Assembly: GCA_024709185.1 (NCBI GenBank)
Contig: JANJXE010000405.1
Coordinates: forward strand, 1 to 5,162
Direction: 5' to 3'
Length of the DNA: 5,162 nucleotides
DNA from: Paludibacter sp.
GTDB lineage: Bacteria > Bacteroidota > Bacteroidia > Bacteroidales > Paludibacteraceae
Both the position numbers and the translations under genes were made by a program. Below are positions 1-5,162 of the stretch, one piece after another (the stretch's first letter is position 1; every line of letters begins with the position of its first letter). The notes beneath the pieces are model-generated. The model was not told the DNA's origin and ran no database searches. It was given only the letters and a program-made list of their open reading frames with translations.

Positions 1-351
1 GCGGGTTTTCTCAGGCAGACGATTCGTGTCGCCAATTGTGAGCAGTCGGACGTTGTTTTTTTGAAGGGTAGGAGTTTCCCGTTCGATGGCATCGATTAAT
101 AAATTCATCAGTGCATCAATCTCCTCTGCTGGCCTTCCCCAGTTTTCGGTAGAAAAAGCATACAGGGTAAGGTAGTTGATGCCTAATTCGGCAGCTGCTT
201 CGGTGACAGCACGCACCGACTCAACACCATTTCTGTGGCCGAACACCCGTGGCTGTCCCTGTTCTTTTGCCCATCGGCCATTTCCATCCATTATGATGGC
301 TACATGTGCAGGCAATCGGGATAAATCAATACTTTCTTTGTTCGACGACAT
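1..351 (-). CDS. uppS: Undecaprenyl diphosphate synthase (isoprenyl transferase), N-terminal 117 codons, cut by window edge
   Basis: This cis-prenyltransferase condenses isopentenyl diphosphate units onto farnesyl diphosphate. The C55 product becomes the lipid carrier for peptidoglycan and surface polysaccharides. The frame is open from the ATG at 351 to base 1. I translated it by hand: 117 residues, roughly half of the usual ~240-250. The family signature is clear: [13 protein letters not shown] at residues 16-28 with the catalytic Asp22 (E. coli Asp26), FGHRNG at 37-42 with His39 (E. coli His43), and LYAFSTENW at 63-71 (E. coli Asn74/Trp75 equivalents at 70/71). The start fits the family, with a short N-terminal tail of 15 residues before the motif. 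No Shine-Dalgarno sequence precedes it; the upstream bases are A/T-rich, as is usual in Bacteroidota. It starts 17 bp after the porG stop codon, so the two are probably co-transcribed. In relatives bamA and skp-like genes follow, which would lie beyond the left edge. Family assignment is very secure. Confidence 0.97.
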   Translation of the reverse strand, partial: MSSNKESIDLSRLPAHVAIIMDGNGRWAKEQGQPRVFGHRNGVESVRAVTEAAAELGINYLTLYAFSTENWGRPAEEIDALMNLLIDAIERETPTLQKNNVRLLTIGDTNRLPEKTR

Positions 352-368
352 TGTGTTATTTAAAGTTC

Positions 369-1055
369 TCACTGATAATTCTGACATTTGCAGTTGCGTT
401 GCGTAAGGCCGATGCTTATTCCGATACTCACACTGCCTGAGTTGTCGTTGTTCAGCCAGTTACTACCGTTCAGCTGCAAAGGGTTGTTCATTTCATCCCT
501 TCCTTCGATACGATCGGAACCCGCAAAAAGGCGGTGTGTCCACTGTACATTCAGGTGCAGCCTGGGCGACAAACGCACTTTCATCCCCATACCAAAAGGA
601 AGAGTAAAGCCCCACCTTTCGCCGGTTGCCTCCGGATACAACACACCACCGATGCCTGCAAAGAGAAACGGCGTAATATTGCTGCTGTACATCACATGTT
701 CCAGATAACCATAATCGAAAAAATTAAAGGCCATCGTAACATCGAATAAACTCAGCGGGTTTTCGACCTGCAAAGTGCCGGGAAATAAGCCCGGTAAATT
801 GCTGGCAAACGAACCTGCAGCAGTGGTTTGATGGTAATCGGCATGTAACGCTATCCGTTGATTGAAAACATACCGTAGTGTCAAGCCAAAATCCTGTTGC
901 ATACCTGCAGATACAGCTTTGTTGGCATCGCCCGTGAAATACGAACCTCCCCCGTAAAAGCCGGCTTCAGTTGTGTAAATCATCTGTGCGGGAGCAGCTA
1001 TTCTGCTCACAACGAAGATAGCCAGCAAAACGATATACCTGAAAAAATGCGTCAT
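369..1055 (-). CDS. porG: PorG-like outer-membrane protein of the type IX secretion system (DUF6089 family)
   Basis: This is a 228-residue protein predicted to be a small outer-membrane beta-barrel. The N-terminus is a signal peptide: a hydrophobic stretch at residues 5-20 ending in APA before Gln24, the likely mature first residue. The mature part has DUF6089-type features: [11 protein letters not shown] at 35-45, FNFFDYGY at 110-117, [10 protein letters not shown] at 128-137, and [16 protein letters not shown] at 151-166. An acidic loop follows near 180-190, then a last strand [11 protein letters not shown] at 207-217. In Porphyromonas gingivalis the PorG protein of this family is needed for type IX secretion and associates with the PorK/PorN ring. 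Its gene sits directly upstream of uppS, as here. The role is therefore inferred from family and neighbour; some DUF6089 proteins may have no T9SS role. The Met at residue 25 is not the start, because it would discard the signal peptide. A short CKC-containing tail after the last strand is unusual for a barrel terminus. Confidence 0.82.
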   Translation of the reverse strand: MTHFFRYIVLLAIFVVSRIAAPAQMIYTTEAGFYGGGSYFTGDANKAVSAGMQQDFGLTLRYVFNQRIALHADYHQTTAAGSFASNLPGLFPGTLQVENPLSLFDVTMAFNFFDYGYLEHVMYSSNITPFLFAGIGGVLYPEATGERWGFTLPFGMGMKVRLSPRLHLNVQWTHRLFAGSDRIEGRDEMNNPLQLNGSNWLNNDNSGSVSIGISIGLTQRNCKCQNYQ

Positions 1056-1224
1056 TGTTAAACTTTAAAATGAATTTCAGAAAGTATTAACGGCATTCTT
1101 TTCATTTAAGTATCCATCAGGCATGCAAAGCAGCAACAAAAGTAATGATTATCTTTCAATGTGAAAAGATTAACTGGTTTGCAGGGGTTTAATTTAACAA
1201 TTTATTGCATAAGCATTGAAATGG
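1056..1224. other. Intergenic region between ybeY and porG (169 bp)
   Basis: This A/T-rich spacer lies between two minus-strand genes. It holds a candidate -7 box for porG (annotated separately) and no convincing terminator for ybeY. The only visible inverted repeat is a weak A/T-rich 6-bp stem (ATCTTT/AAAGAT, 1151-1170), which is not followed by a T-run in the minus direction. A small open frame on the plus strand crosses this region but has no protein-like features. Confidence 0.6.
1137..1144 (-). promoter_or_regulatory. Candidate Bacteroidota-type -7 promoter element upstream of porG
   Basis: Read on the minus strand the bases are TACTTTTG, an exact match to the TAnnTTTG consensus of the Bacteroidota primary sigma factor. 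Transcription would start about 5-7 bases downstream, leaving a leader of roughly 75 nt before the porG ATG at 1055. I could not find a TTG -33 element at the usual 17-23 base spacing (the nearest TTG is only 12 bases away), so the assignment rests on the -7 box alone. It implies that porG-uppS can be transcribed separately from spmAB-ybeY. Confidence 0.4.
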
Positions 1225-1656
1225 TTAATTTCCATCGTTGGCAGCTTCCAGCATCTGCAAGGCTTCATTTTCAAGTTCAGTCATTTTTAGCTGTAATTCA
1301 GCATCTGTGTCGTCGTAGCCACATAAATGCAGAATTCCATGAATAATCACCCGGTATAGTTCTTTGTCGAAGGTGCAATTGTACAGTAAAGCATTGGTTT
1401 CCACCGTGTCCACGCTTATGTATATATCTCCGGAAATAACTTTTCCTGTTGAGTAATCAAAGGTAATGATGTCGGTATAGTAATCGTGTTGCAGGTACTG
1501 GTTATTGACTTCCAGTATCCTGGCATCGTCGCAGAATAAATAGGCGATATCGCCGGCTGTTTTACCGTGTAGTACTGCTACCCGTTGAATCCAGTTGCGA
1601 ACCTGTGCAGCATTAAAAGCTGGCAAATCAGTATTTTCGTTTAAGAATTGTATCAT
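1225..1656 (-). CDS. ybeY: Endoribonuclease YbeY (rRNA maturation metalloprotein)
   Basis: YbeY is a metal-dependent single-strand endoribonuclease that helps mature 16S rRNA and takes part in ribosome quality control in the cytoplasm. This 143-residue protein has the usual family length. The core signature is present: YTDIITFDY at residues 60-68 (the family's pTDVLSF strand), SGDIYIS at 75-81, and the metal site VIIHGILHLCGYDD at 103-116. His106 and His110 are the first two ligands. The third position, normally His in HGxLHLxGYDH, is Asp116. The Arg normally found in the NxxYR segment before the pTDV motif is Leu55 (NNQYLQHDYYTD). From memory both changes are common in Bacteroidota YbeY, so they do not indicate decay. 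The start ATG lies 5 bp after the stop of the SpmAB-like gene, pointing to one operon. In many Bacteroidota ybeY is followed by mnmG; here porG comes next instead. Confidence 0.95.
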   Translation of the reverse strand: MIQFLNENTDLPAFNAAQVRNWIQRVAVLHGKTAGDIAYLFCDDARILEVNNQYLQHDYYTDIITFDYSTGKVISGDIYISVDTVETNALLYNCTFDKELYRVIIHGILHLCGYDDTDAELQLKMTELENEALQMLEAANDGN

Positions 1657-1661
1657 TTATT

Positions 1662-2894
1662 TCAAAAAAAGAAGAGGTAACCAATTACTATGGCAGCAAT
1701 AACTCCGGCTAAATCGGCAATTAGCCCGCATCCAAGCGCATAGCGTGAATTTTTAATGCCAACAGATCCGAAATAGACGGCTAATACGTAAAAGGTAGTT
1801 TCTGTGGAACCCTGAATGATGCTCGACAGTCGTCCTACAAAGGAGTCAGCCCCGAATGTCTTCATCGCATCAATCATCATTCCACGTGCACCACTGCCGC
1901 TGAGAGGCTTCATTAAGGCCGTAGGTAATGCATCGGTAAAGTCGGAGTTAATACCTGTCAATTCCACAATTGCCCGTATTCCGTCTACTATCATCGTCAT
2001 AGCACCCGAAACCCGAAATAATCCTATTGCTACAAGAATGCCTATCATGTAAGGGATAATGCCGATAGCTACATTGAACCCTTCTTTAGCACCTTCGATA
2101 AATGCCTCAAAAACATTGATTTTACGCAACATGGCCATGACTACAAACGAAACAATGATAGACATTAAAATGAATGCTGCGGCAAAATTCGACCAAAGCG
2201 CCATTTCTTCCCGGGGTAGTTGGCTGATCAGGTGCATCAATCCAAAAATTCCAGCGATAAGAATCCCCAGGGTCACCATAATTGACCGCTGAAAGAGATT
2301 AATCTTTTGCATGATCGCAACCGAAACGAGACCTGCCAGGGTGGAAAAAAAGGTAGCAAGCAAAATTGGAAGAAACACATCAGATGGATTGGCTGCTCCC
2401 ATTTGTGCCCGGTACACCATGATATTAATTGGGATAATCGTGAGCCCTGAAGTATTCAACACCAGAAACATAATCATAGGGTTCGATGCTTTTTCCTTAT
2501 CCGGGTTGATCTCCTGTAGCTCTTTCATGGCCCTGAGTCCCATGGGCGTGGCGGCATTGTCGAGCCCGAGCATATTGGCCGAAATGTTCATGAAAATACT
2601 CCCCATAGCCGGGTGATTTTTAGGAATATCGGGAAATATCTTTGAGAAGAAAGGAGCAACGATGCGTGAGAAAAAGGCTATTACTCCTCCTTTTTCGCCT
2701 ATTTTCATTATTCCCAGCCACAACGAGAGCACCCCTGTGAGTCCCAGCGAAATTTCAAAGCCTGTTTTGGCAGAGGCAAAAGTGGAATTGAGCAAATCGG
2801 TAAACAGAGTCAGATTTCCATTTACCAGCCATTGAAAACAGGCAATAACAAAGGCAATCAGCAAAAAACCTATCCAAATGTAGTTTAGAATCAT
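1662..2894 (-). CDS. Fused SpmA-SpmB-like membrane protein with two nucleoside-recognition (Gate) domains
   Basis: This is a 410-residue, very hydrophobic inner-membrane protein that joins in one chain what Bacillus encodes as spmA and spmB (spore maturation proteins A and B). The N-terminal half is SpmA-like, with the hallmark NMLGLDNAATPMGLRAM at residues 107-123 and NTSGLTIIPINIMVYR at 147-162. The C-terminal half is SpmB-like, with FRVSGAM at 293-299, LMKPLSGSGARGMM at 327-340, and GSTETTFYVLAVYFG at 362-376. A hydrophobic linker at about 205-256 joins them. The halves are themselves related: AKTGFEISLG at 42-51 matches AKEGFNVAIG at 269-278. Both domains belong to the nucleoside-recognition/Gate superfamily, which suggests a channel or transporter, but the substrate is unknown. 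The name does not imply sporulation. The start is supported by a promoter-like box about 27 bp upstream and an immediate hydrophobic N-terminus. The gene is followed by ybeY after 5 bp. Confidence 0.9.
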   Translation of the reverse strand: MILNYIWIGFLLIAFVIACFQWLVNGNLTLFTDLLNSTFASAKTGFEISLGLTGVLSLWLGIMKIGEKGGVIAFFSRIVAPFFSKIFPDIPKNHPAMGSIFMNISANMLGLDNAATPMGLRAMKELQEINPDKEKASNPMIMFLVLNTSGLTIIPINIMVYRAQMGAANPSDVFLPILLATFFSTLAGLVSVAIMQKINLFQRSIMVTLGILIAGIFGLMHLISQLPREEMALWSNFAAAFILMSIIVSFVVMAMLRKINVFEAFIEGAKEGFNVAIGIIPYMIGILVAIGLFRVSGAMTMIVDGIRAIVELTGINSDFTDALPTALMKPLSGSGARGMMIDAMKTFGADSFVGRLSSIIQGSTETTFYVLAVYFGSVGIKNSRYALGCGLIADLAGVIAAIVIGYLFFF

Positions 2895-3020
2895 AGGGGC
2901 ACTTTTTGTTATCCGGTGGACAAAGGTACACGAAAATTTCAGAAAATTGAGCGAATAGGTTAAACCTTTTTTACTCTCACTGGTCCAACTAAGGGTCTTT
3001 TTTTATTTAAAATTTCCGTG
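2895..3020. other. Divergent intergenic region between the spmAB-like gene and the beta-barrel gene (126 bp)
   Basis: The two flanking genes diverge, so this short A/T-rich region must hold both start signals. On the minus side a clear TAnnTTTG box is present (annotated separately). On the plus side I see no exact -7 match; the best partial candidate is the TAAACCTTTT segment at 2961-2970. The bases just before the plus-strand ATG at 3021 are T/A-rich with no Shine-Dalgarno sequence. No inverted repeat or obvious operator was found. Confidence 0.6.
2921..2928 (-). promoter_or_regulatory. Candidate -7 promoter element for the spmAB-ybeY operon
   Basis: Read on the minus strand this is TACCTTTG, matching the TAnnTTTG Bacteroidota consensus exactly. 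It ends 26 bases before the ATG at 2894, which would leave a short leader of about 20 nt. No clear TTG -33 element is seen at the expected distance; the upstream stretch is T/A-rich. The placement directly before the gene makes this the better of the two promoter candidates in the window. Confidence 0.5.
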
Positions 3021-5162
3021 ATGAAGTACAAAGTTCTGTTTCTCTTGCTGTTGAGTTCGTTTTCATTCGTCTTTTCCCAACGTTCTGTTCAATCCACCGT
3101 TTTCGACGCTGCCAACGGGATGCCCCTGGAGATGGTTACTGTGCGTTTGTTAAATGCTTCGGATTCGGCCCTGGTTCAGGGAGCTCAAACCAATTCCAAA
3201 GGCTATTTTAACCTTTCAGGAATCCGTCCGGGTAACTACACCCTGGTAATAAGTTCAGTAGGCTATCTTGAACATCATGAGAAAATAACTATGGATCGTC
3301 GCGACATTATCCTCCGGAATATTCAATTAAAAGAAGATGTAAAACTACTCAGGGAAGTGGACGTAAAAGGAACTGCGGCCCAGTTGGTGGTGAAGGGCGA
3401 TACCCTGGAATATAACGCCACCGCATTTAAGGTGCAGGAAAATGCCGTTGTGGAAGACTTGCTGAAACGTCTTCCCGGTGTGGAAGTTACCGCGGATGGT
3501 AAGATTACTGTTAATGGACAGGAAGTGAAGAAAATCAGGGTTGATGGCAAAAAATTCTTTGATGGAGATTCGGAAATGGCCACCAAAAATATACCCGCTG
3601 AGATGATAGAAAAAATTCAGGTGCTGGAACAAAAGTCAGATATGGCCTTGCTAACTGGTTTCGAAGATGGTGATACCGAGCGAATTATCAATCTTACCAC
3701 CAAATCGAATCGTAGGAAAGGTGTTTTTGGCAGTGTAGCTGGAGGTGCGGGGTCCGATACTGAAAAATTGCTACGCTACGATGCCAATGCCAACCTTAAC
3801 ATTATGGATAACGACGCACAAACTTCCATCGTTGCCGGAGCAAATAATGTTAATACTGCAAGAAGCAGACGAGGGAGGGGAAACTGGGGTGCTAACAACG
3901 GAATTACTGCCACGCAAAACCTGGGTGTGAATAACAATACCATCATAAACGATAGTTTCAAAATCGGAGGTGATGGTTCGTTTAATCATTCCAATAATGT
4001 GAGTGAAACCCGCTCTACCAAAGAAAGTTATCTTAGAAACTCGATTTTCAACGATTCGACTTACAATCTGGTTAACAGCGATAGCTATGAAGCCAATTTA
4101 CGTCTCGAAGCAGAATGGAAACCCGATAGTCTTACAACATTGATTCTTCAGCCTTCTATCAATTACAAACAGGGAAGTTCTGACTCGTATAAGGAATATG
4201 AATACCTGCAAAATGGTGATACCACAAGCTTCGGCAATGCGAATCTTTCTTCATTGTCGAATTCTCTATCGGCCGGAATGCGGCTTATTCTCAGTCGTAA
4301 ATTGCTTAGTCGCAAGGGGCGCAACCTTACCACCAGCCTGAATTTTCGTTTTGTTCAAAGCGATAGCGAGAATTTTAATTTTGCGACCAATATTTCCCGC
4401 AAAGCAGCAAAACCGTCGGAGCTGATCAACCAGTACACCAACAACAGTTCCTATCGATTCAATTTTGATGCCCGTATCTCATTTATTGAACCGCTTTGGA
4501 ATATTCGCAATATGCTCGAAGCCTCTGTTTCGTTCAGCTCCAATTCGCAAACCAGCATTAAGGATCAGTATGCATCCGATGATCTGACGGCCTATTTTCA
4601 GTTTAATCCGGATTTGTACACCGATTTTGTGGCAGAATACAGCAATAACTTTAAAAATATTTTTTACAGGGAAACCATGGAACTCAATTACCGATACACC
4701 GGAAAAGAGTATAACCTGATGCTCGGTGTGATGGGTGAACCGTCGCAAACGCATAGTCTGACCTATTATGGTAACGGCGATGTGCGTGATGTTCGCAACG
4801 ATGTGTTCAATTTTGCACCGAACGCCCGTTTTCAGTATAACTTTGGCAAAAAGGAATTTCTACGTGTCGATTACCGCGGAAGTACCGAACAACCCACCAT
4901 TAACCAGCTTCAACCGGTAAAGAACAATACGAACCTAATGGTTGAAACCGTTGGAAATCCTGCTTTAAATCCAGCTTTTTTCAATTACTTCAGGTTGATG
5001 TACAGTCGTTTTAACAGTAAAACTTTTTCTTCGTTTAGTACCTGGGTATCGGCTAATATGGTGAAAGACGACCTTGTGACCAACCGGGTTTACGACATAA
5101 CAGGTAAACAATACCGTCAAACTGTGAATACCGATCAGTCGCCGGTTTCGTTTAATGGAAAT
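3021..5162 (+). CDS. TonB-receptor-like outer-membrane beta-barrel protein with N-terminal carboxypeptidase-regulatory-like domain, cut by right edge
   Basis: I translated the frame by hand from the ATG at 3021; it stays open for 714 codons to the last base, so the C-terminus is missing. Residues 1-19 form a signal peptide (KYKVLFLLLL core, cleavage after VFS before Gln20). Residues about 21-105 resemble a carboxypeptidase-regulatory beta-sandwich (NGMPLEMVTVRLL, SKGYFNLSGIRPGNYTLVIS, VGY). A plug-like region follows at about 110-230: LREVDVKG at 110-117, VEDLLKRLPGVEV at 144-156, and VDGKKFFDGD at 174-183. The rest is barrel, rich in aromatic/polar alternation, with the OMP_b-brl_3 hallmark STEQPTINQLQP at 621-632 and GNPALNP at 645-651. 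An Arg/Gly-rich stretch (RSRRGRG) lies at 281-287. The protein should sit in the outer membrane. Related proteins are usually annotated as outer membrane beta-barrel protein or TonB-dependent receptor; the ligand is unknown. No SusD partner is visible in the window. The gene diverges from the spmAB-like gene and appears to be its own unit. Confidence 0.93.
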   Translation, partial: MKYKVLFLLLLSSFSFVFSQRSVQSTVFDAANGMPLEMVTVRLLNASDSALVQGAQTNSKGYFNLSGIRPGNYTLVISSVGYLEHHEKITMDRRDIILRNIQLKEDVKLLREVDVKGTAAQLVVKGDTLEYNATAFKVQENAVVEDLLKRLPGVEVTADGKITVNGQEVKKIRVDGKKFFDGDSEMATKNIPAEMIEKIQVLEQKSDMALLTGFEDGDTERIINLTTKSNRRKGVFGSVAGGAGSDTEKLLRYDANANLNIMDNDAQTSIVAGANNVNTARSRRGRGNWGANNGITATQNLGVNNNTIINDSFKIGGDGSFNHSNNVSETRSTKESYLRNSIFNDSTYNLVNSDSYEANLRLEAEWKPDSLTTLILQPSINYKQGSSDSYKEYEYLQNGDTTSFGNANLSSLSNSLSAGMRLILSRKLLSRKGRNLTTSLNFRFVQSDSENFNFATNISRKAAKPSELINQYTNNSSYRFNFDARISFIEPLWNIRNMLEASVSFSSNSQTSIKDQYASDDLTAYFQFNPDLYTDFVAEYSNNFKNIFYRETMELNYRYTGKEYNLMLGVMGEPSQTHSLTYYGNGDVRDVRNDVFNFAPNARFQYNFGKKEFLRVDYRGSTEQPTINQLQPVKNNTNLMVETVGNPALNPAFFNYFRLMYSRFNSKTFSSFSTWVSANMVKDDLVTNRVYDITGKQYRQTVNTDQSPVSFNGN

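Noticed and set aside
176..749. Plus-strand open frames at 176-406, 388-708 and 534-749.
   Set aside because: They are antisense to uppS and porG, and their translations look like low-quality shadow sequence.
1151..1170. Inverted repeat ATCTTT/AAAGAT as a possible terminator after ybeY.
   Set aside because: The stem is only 6 bp and A/T-rich with an 8-base loop, and no T-run follows in the minus direction. It is expected by chance in such a sequence.
1161..1346. Small 61-codon plus-strand frame partly in the ybeY-porG gap.
   Set aside because: More than half overlaps ybeY antisense, and no start signal or protein-like pattern is seen.
1816..2616. Three plus-strand open frames (1816-2052, 2059-2292, 2311-2616) opposite the spmAB-like gene.
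   Set aside because: They lie wholly antisense to a strongly recognised membrane protein and show no domain or signal features of their own.
2961..2970. TAAACCTTTT as a -7 promoter box for the plus-strand beta-barrel gene.
   Set aside because: It does not match TAnnTTTG (one base too many before the T-run and no final G), and no TTG lies at the right distance.
3323..3989. Minus-strand open frames (3323-3586, 3345-3632, 3771-3989, 3776-3961) opposite the beta-barrel gene.
   Set aside because: The plus-strand frame is continuous for 714 codons with family motifs throughout, so these are antisense shadows. The same holds for 4479-4754 on the minus strand and 3745-3930 on the plus strand.
1..5162. 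Possible new defence system, mobile element or CRISPR-like array.
   Set aside because: All genes belong to known envelope, RNA-maturation or transporter-like families. No tandem repeats, terminal inverted repeats, recombinase or nuclease genes other than ybeY were seen.

Overview
The window looks like chromosomal DNA of a member of the Bacteroidota, probably of the Bacteroidales/Marinilabiliales type, although the genus cannot be read from the sequence. Three things support this. The porG-uppS pair is a Bacteroidota arrangement known from Porphyromonas gingivalis. There is a large outer-membrane beta-barrel protein of the carboxypeptidase-regulatory-domain/OMP_b-brl_3 type. The translation starts lack Shine-Dalgarno sequences, and TAnnTTTG-type -7 boxes lie upstream of two of the transcription units.

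Layout. Positions 1-2894 are all coded on the minus strand. Reading in the direction of transcription (right to left), a fused SpmA-SpmB-like membrane protein (2894-1662) is followed after 5 bp by the endoribonuclease gene ybeY (1656-1225). A 169-bp gap with a candidate promoter comes next. Then porG (1055-369) encodes a DUF6089-family outer-membrane component of the type IX secretion system. It is followed after 17 bp by uppS (351 to the left edge), the undecaprenyl diphosphate synthase, which is cut by the window edge. A 126-bp divergent intergenic region (2895-3020) separates this block from a plus-strand gene (3021 to the right edge). That gene has at least 714 codons with no stop and encodes a secreted, TonB-receptor-like outer-membrane beta-barrel protein.

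Functionally, the porG-uppS unit is about the cell envelope: outer-membrane/T9SS assembly plus the lipid carrier for peptidoglycan and surface glycans. In relatives it continues into bamA and skp, which would lie beyond the left edge. The spmAB-ybeY unit couples a transporter-like membrane protein of unknown substrate to an RNA-maturation enzyme. The beta-barrel gene is a separate divergent unit.

No RNA genes, insertion sequences, CRISPR arrays, attachment sites or clear terminators were seen. All five genes are intact apart from the two cut by window edges. I found no convincing new biological system. The points worth a second look are the fused and internally duplicated SpmAB protein, the variant metal site of YbeY, the porG-uppS linkage, and the large barrel protein with an Arg/Gly-rich stretch.
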